DNA of 64,000 bases from Tethya wilhelma (Eukaryota; Porifera; Demospongiae; Tethyida; Tethyidae), in NCBI GenBank assembly GCA_964030475.1, contig CAXIPT010000001.1:9749510-9813509 (forward strand). Reading direction: 5' to 3'. Shown one piece after another: positions 57,484-64,000 of this stretch. Under the pieces are notes generated by a model. The model made no database searches, was not told the origin of the DNA, and worked only from the letters and a program-made list of their open reading frames with translations. A program made the translations under genes and the position numbers. Position 1 is the stretch's first letter, and each line of letters opens with the position of its first letter.

Positions 57484-59137
57484 ATGGCTGAAGGCTGGGA
57501 TGCTAGCTATCTCTCTCCCCAAGAGGAGCAGTATATTCGTGAGTCTGATGCTGATGGTGATCTGGATCAGCAGCTGCAGTTAGAAAAAGAACTTGCTGCT
57601 CACAAGTTATGGATGGCTTTTCAAGATTCTGCTACTGCAGTAGCACATCTCTTTCGAGGTGAGTCTTATCATACTGAATGTATATGTGATAACTAATTGT
57701 AATAAGTGCACAAGCACAATTTGATATTGGTAATTTACGTATGTTTGTACTTGTTATTTAAATGTCTACGTTGCATTGAGTGGTTTTACTCTCTCATACC
57801 TTTTTAAAATGGCTGTGCCATGTGTATGTGTATGTGCATGTGCGTGTGCATTTTTGATGACCATTTTTACCAGTTGCCCTTAATGCCTAGCCTTTTATCT
57901 TATAACTAGCTCAGCCTGGGAGTGAGTCCCGCCATATTGTTAGGTGTGCATGGGCAGTACCCACGTCAATCAACCCCATTTATCAATAACTAGAGTCTCA
58001 GGACAGTGGGTCTCCATTGGCAGTAAGTGTACGTTATGAAGCCAAGTCAAGTCGCGTGTACAAATGTAAGGGTGTTGGCATTTTTATTGAGAGTGCCATT
58101 CATCCTATGTTAAAGTGGGAGTGCCAGAGAATTGCAATGGGATCACGCTTGTTGAACACACTGGGAGTGTGCATACTATACTACTAGTAGTAGTGGTAGT
58201 TGATGTAGTGATTAATAGCTTCATTTGTTAGCGTGCACTTTACAGTACACTCAACTGATTATGATGCATACATAATTGCTATAAAACATATTGTGTTATT
58301 GATTCCAATCTTATTCTAGATTGTCAGCAACAAGCTGGACTGGCTGCATGGGTGCCTTTTCATGAGAGTGCCAGTGCTGTTACTCAGCTTTATAAAGGTG
58401 CGTACATGTGTCTATGTATAGGTCAGCTAAAAAGATATTTTGCGATTGGGGATTGGGGATCAAGAGGCAAAATATAAGTCTAATCTCACAATATTTAAAG
58501 ATCATGTCAACTTATGTGGCTATCCTGCTTTGCATACAAGATGATGTGCTTTATTGATGAAACTGAAATTTGGTATAGTAAATAAAACATCCCTCCATGG
58601 CATAATAGCATGTTATTGTACTGTGGTGATACAAAAGCTGTACTATTACACTCTGTTTTCCTCCCAGGTGCATCTGAGATATGTAGGCAATGTATGGACA
58701 GTGGTAGCAAATACGGTCACCGCAAAAGAAACAAAGAGATCATTGCGTGGGCAAAAAAGAAGAGAAAAGTGATCCACAGAGAAGAGCTCCTGGCATTTCT
58801 TCTCGACAAACCTTATCCAGATACATCTCCACCAAGCCCTCTGGACAGACATGAAGACTTTTGTAGTGATCTTCCACCACCAGTCACTCACCAGCACCAA
58901 CGATCAACCCCTACCGTCAGCTTTGCTCCTCCGTGTGGAGTGAATAGCTACACTCTCTCTGTGGCCTCTCCTAGAAGGCGGGCACTATATAAAGAGGACT
59001 CTTGTTTGATGATGAGCACTGGTGGGGAGATGTTTGGAGGAAGTGGGAGAAAGAGGTCTGCAAACAGTTCTAGCAGTAGTAGCGTTCCGTATGAATTTGG
59101 CCAGGACACACCAGTAGCAAAGCGTATGCGATTATGA
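57484..59137 (+). CDS. HAPSTR1: HAPSTR1 / C16orf72 orthologue (stress-response adaptor)
   Basis: Three coding exons (57484-57658, 58320-58397, 58668-59137) give 240 residues (human protein about 275). The conserved N-terminal half is clear. An acidic opening (MAEGWDASYLSPQEEQYIRE) leads to KLWMAFQDSATAVAHLFR, which resembles KLW.LFQNSATAVAQLYK of the human protein. Exon 2 repeats the pattern (GLAAWVPFHESASAVTQLYK), matching GLSLWVPFQNAATAVTNLYK. Exon 3 has GHRKRNKEIIAWAKKKRKVI, HREELLAFLLDK, and a Ser/Pro-rich C-terminus with a basic end (KRMRL), a possible nuclear signal like the human KR cluster. In mammals the protein binds the ubiquitin ligase HUWE1 and tunes stress and p53 signalling. 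The two internally similar F..(S/A)A.AV..L(Y/F)(K/R) blocks suggest an ancient repeat. Downstream is the ANKS4B-like gene on the same strand; USP7 follows. Confidence 0.92.
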
Positions 59138-59556
59138 TAAAAATAGTAGTTGTCACAGCTCTGAATCAGTATTTACTAGCATGTGTGCACATGTACACTG
59201 TGTATTATTATATCTATTATGTACATGTACTCTGTTTTTTGACCAATAATGTGTTGCTATGGAATTGTTGTTTTGAAGTGCAAAAATAGCAGCACCCTAA
59301 GTCTGAGCTGCATATTTCTTCTCAAATATTCATAGTCTTGAATTCCGTTAGAGCTCTCTTTGGAATTTAATTCCTCCTTAGAAGATGGGCTGGGCCAAAA
59401 ACAAGAGTTGTTTGTCTTAGCTGGTAATTAAATCATTCACGCAAAGAAGAAGTCAGTTACCTGTGGACCCTATAAGGAGCTTAAAGGCTTTCATTGCTTC
59501 GAGAGGACTTGCAGGATCAACGTACGTTCAGTGCAATATCAGGATTTAGAAATTTG

Positions 59557-60939
59557 ATGGCAGACACGCCCACCCTTTTCACGCTGCACCAAGCAGCCAA
59601 GGAGGGCAATATTGTCTTACTCAAGAAAGCGGCTAAGAAAGATATCAACAGAGAAGACGGAGATGGATGGAGTGCTGTACACTGGGCAGCATGGAATGGC
59701 AACAGCGATGCTCTAAAGACCCTCCTTTCAAAAGGGTAAGTTGGATCCTAGCCCCACCCACTATTATAAGCACACACTTTTTGCATGCATTCATGTACAT
59801 TGTTGGCTCATACTATATCACTATCTATGGCATTGGTCGGTTGAGTCATTGTTATGCATCTTCAGTAGAAGCTGTATACTTTAGTCTGTTCACCGTTTTA
59901 GTGAATGGTACAATGACGTCTGACATGATGATAATGTCTGTTGTCTTCTCTTAGGGGTGAGGCAAATAGAAGGGATTTGAAAGGATTCACTCCTCTCCAT
60001 GTGGCTGCTATGTATGGCAACGTGAACATTCTAGAGCTTTTGATAAGTCATGGAGCAAATCTATTTGCTTTAGATGACTATGGACGAACACCTACAAAAG
60101 TAGCTGCTCACTACAAGAAGGCAGAAGCATGTCGGGTTCTGGACACACTGGCTGTTCGTTGGGAGGTTCAGAATACAGAGTATGTTCAGAAGCTCCAGAT
60201 CAAAGCCATGAAGGACTTGGAGAAGAGAATGAAAAAGGGTGGTGATAAAACAAAACATCTGCAACACAAAAAGATTGCCTATGACCATGCTACAGCTCCA
60301 TCTGGAACTAGAACAGCAGCACTCAAAGGTGTTCCACAGCGCCCCTCCTCTGGCCATCACAGAAAACTCACACCACAAGATGCACTTCGACAGAACTTTG
60401 AGTTACGGTCGTCACACTCATCTGAGAATATTAACGATGGGGGCAGACGCAATAGTGATGGGATGAACAGTCAAAGTTTCACCAACCTTGGAGCTGATTC
60501 AGCAGGAAATACATTCCGTCCACTGCCAAGAAACAACCAAGGACCTCTCCTCAACAGCTTAGCCCAACTCCCACTGCATATTGAAGCACCCGATGGTCAT
60601 CGTGGATCGGTGGAGTCAGGGTTCCACTCACGAGCAAGTACGTCGGATACAGATCTGTCAAAGGGAAGCAGTGGACTACCTCAACTCCAACTAGTTGGTT
60701 CAATGAACTCTGAGAACGATTCTCCACTCTCAACATTCCTTCAATCACTCGATCTGGGTGATTGCATTCAGGCACTGCACAAGGAGAAGTTAGACCTTGA
60801 GGCACTGGCACTATGTAGTGAAAGTGACTTGATTAGTATTGGACTGCCTCTTGGACCAAGGAAAAAGATATTGAATGCAGTAGAGAGAAGAAAGAAGCTA
60901 TTCACCACCCCTGGGAAAATGGTGGATTCTGAATTGTAA
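59557..60939 (+). CDS. ANKS4B/USH1G (SANS)-like ankyrin-SAM scaffold with PDZ-binding tail
   Basis: Two exons (59557-59735 and 59955-60939) give 387 residues from MADTPTLF; an upstream in-frame ATG at 59494 would add 21. Ankyrin repeats cover about residues 7-120 (DGDGWSAVHWAAWNGN, SKGGEANRRDLKGFTPLHVA, GANLFALDDYGRTP). They are followed by the family's post-ankyrin helix, which pairs a CRVLD core with VQKLQIKAMKDLEKRMKKG. A Ser-rich central region follows, then a SAM domain at about 316-375 (STFLQSLDLGDCI, EKLDLEALALCSESDLISIG, LPLGPRKKIL). The protein ends in DSEL, a class I PDZ ligand like the DTEL end of human USH1G. Vertebrate SANS and ANKS4B link harmonin-type PDZ proteins, cadherins and myosin VII at stereocilia or microvilli tips. 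In a sponge a role at choanocyte collar microvilli is plausible inference. It cannot be assigned to ANKS4B or USH1G specifically; it looks pre-duplication. Confidence 0.88.
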
Positions 60940-61718
60940 GGCTACAAATGTGCATGCATAATACTGTGATGTCAAACATTAATTATGTGTGCGTGTACAC
61001 TGTCACCTGTTCAACCTCAATTTTATATCCTCATGATTATACACATACACAGTTCGGTTTTATATTCTACAAGACACATTAAAATAATGTCATATACGCA
61101 CTTTGTTTTGTGTCATGCATTTATTGTATTATTTTGCATAGATATTATTTCTATTATTTCTGTATACTTGCATCTATTAATTCTCTGTCATTGATTGGTG
61201 AACAATTAACACTCGACACCAGGCACCGGCGAATACATGCTGCATGGTGAGATGCACTATAGAACTTCAAAGCAAGCCATGCACTAGCTAGAGAGCAATA
61301 AAAAAGCTATAATTATAGGGACAGCATTATCAATGAAAGGTGTACATTGCATCCACTCATGCGTTTCTTGCACGGGTGGGATGGATAATTTTTTTGAAAA
61401 GATTGTCAACTTTCAAAGTAGAGATAAATATAATAGAGGACAATCATGTATCAGGCTAGAAACACCTGTGACAATAAGTGTACAATAGGAAACGTTGACT
61501 AGTGCCAACTGAAAATAGGATATGTCATGAGAATGTGTACATGACATTGGATGCATATATATAAAGTAGAGAAAACATGGTTATGATACACAGTTCACAT
61601 ACATACATAACAGTATTATAGTGAACTAGACAAGGCATATGTTGCATATGCCCAAGATGAAAGTAAATGTATACATAATGCATTTAACTGATGTGCTTGA
61701 TTGTGAGATGTATTATGT
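60940..61718. other. Intergenic between convergent genes
   Basis: 3' flanks of the ankyrin-SAM gene (plus) and USP7 (minus). AT-rich, with TATATATA and repeated CATACATA runs; no coding signal. Holds both genes' 3' untranslated and polyadenylation regions. Confidence 0.4.
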
Positions 61719-63975
<2,257 letters not shown>

Positions 63976-64000
63976 CTGTAGAAAGAATTCATTACACATA

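Overview
This window is animal nuclear DNA, most likely from a demosponge (an Amphimedon-like genome). The reasons are intron-rich genes with short GT-AG introns, single-copy animal orthologues packed into a gene-dense end, and several recombinase and transposase families together with a TRIM-NHL protein of kinds I associate with sponges and cnidarians. Species assignment is inference; no rRNA, tRNA or mitochondrial marker was seen.

Layout. Bases 1-17641 are an accessory region built from transposons. It begins with the tail of a retroelement polyprotein (2-244). A complete-looking Mutator-like element with tandem-repeat termini follows (1881-4095), then a gene divergent from a Tnp2/CACTA-type transposase (4423-9278). 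Next come an inverted, separately decayed second copy of that transposase (10370-12591) carrying a small TIR insertion, part of another DDE transposase (12805-14611), and a 2.47-kb long-TIR element with TA flanks (15176-17641). Bases 17690-29634, 39380-40227 and 41069-41760 are dominated by a diverged satellite-like repeat of about 350 bp whose orientation flips several times. Within it lie a foldback element (20396-20929), a long inverted repeat around a cysteine-rich nuclease-like ORF (23085-26667), and a decayed Ty3/gypsy-type LTR element with 103-bp LTRs, PBS, PPT and a 5-bp target duplication (29640-35606). The 3' LTR of that element is itself split by a 909-bp TIR element. A frameshifted Crypton-type tyrosine recombinase follows (36630-38056).

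From about 42 kb the window becomes host genes. In order they are a small, very divergent homeodomain-like gene (minus), a TRIM-NHL ubiquitin ligase (plus) with a decayed partial duplicate just upstream, and a WIPI2-type autophagy PROPPIN (minus, 15 exons). They are followed by the translation-termination GTPase eRF3/GSPT1 (minus, 14 exons), HAPSTR1/C16orf72 (plus), an ANKS4B/USH1G (SANS)-like ankyrin-SAM scaffold (plus) and the C-terminal end of the deubiquitinase USP7 (minus, running off the right edge). I traced the exons of the last five by hand with consistent splice phases.

The most interesting observation is that eRF3, HAPSTR1, an ANKS4B-like gene and USP7 are neighbours here, while from memory the human genes GSPT1, C16orf72/HAPSTR1, USP7 and ANKS4B all lie on chromosome 16p, with USP7 and HAPSTR1 next to each other. 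That would be an ancient linkage group retained since early animals. A caution for any user of this sequence: seven single 'n' bases (9837, 15755, 25508, 26776, 30887, 38664, 49473) mark contig joins, and several are flanked by near-identical duplicated sequence, including a duplicated WIPI2 exon. Some apparent duplications are therefore probably unmerged haplotypes or overlaps.
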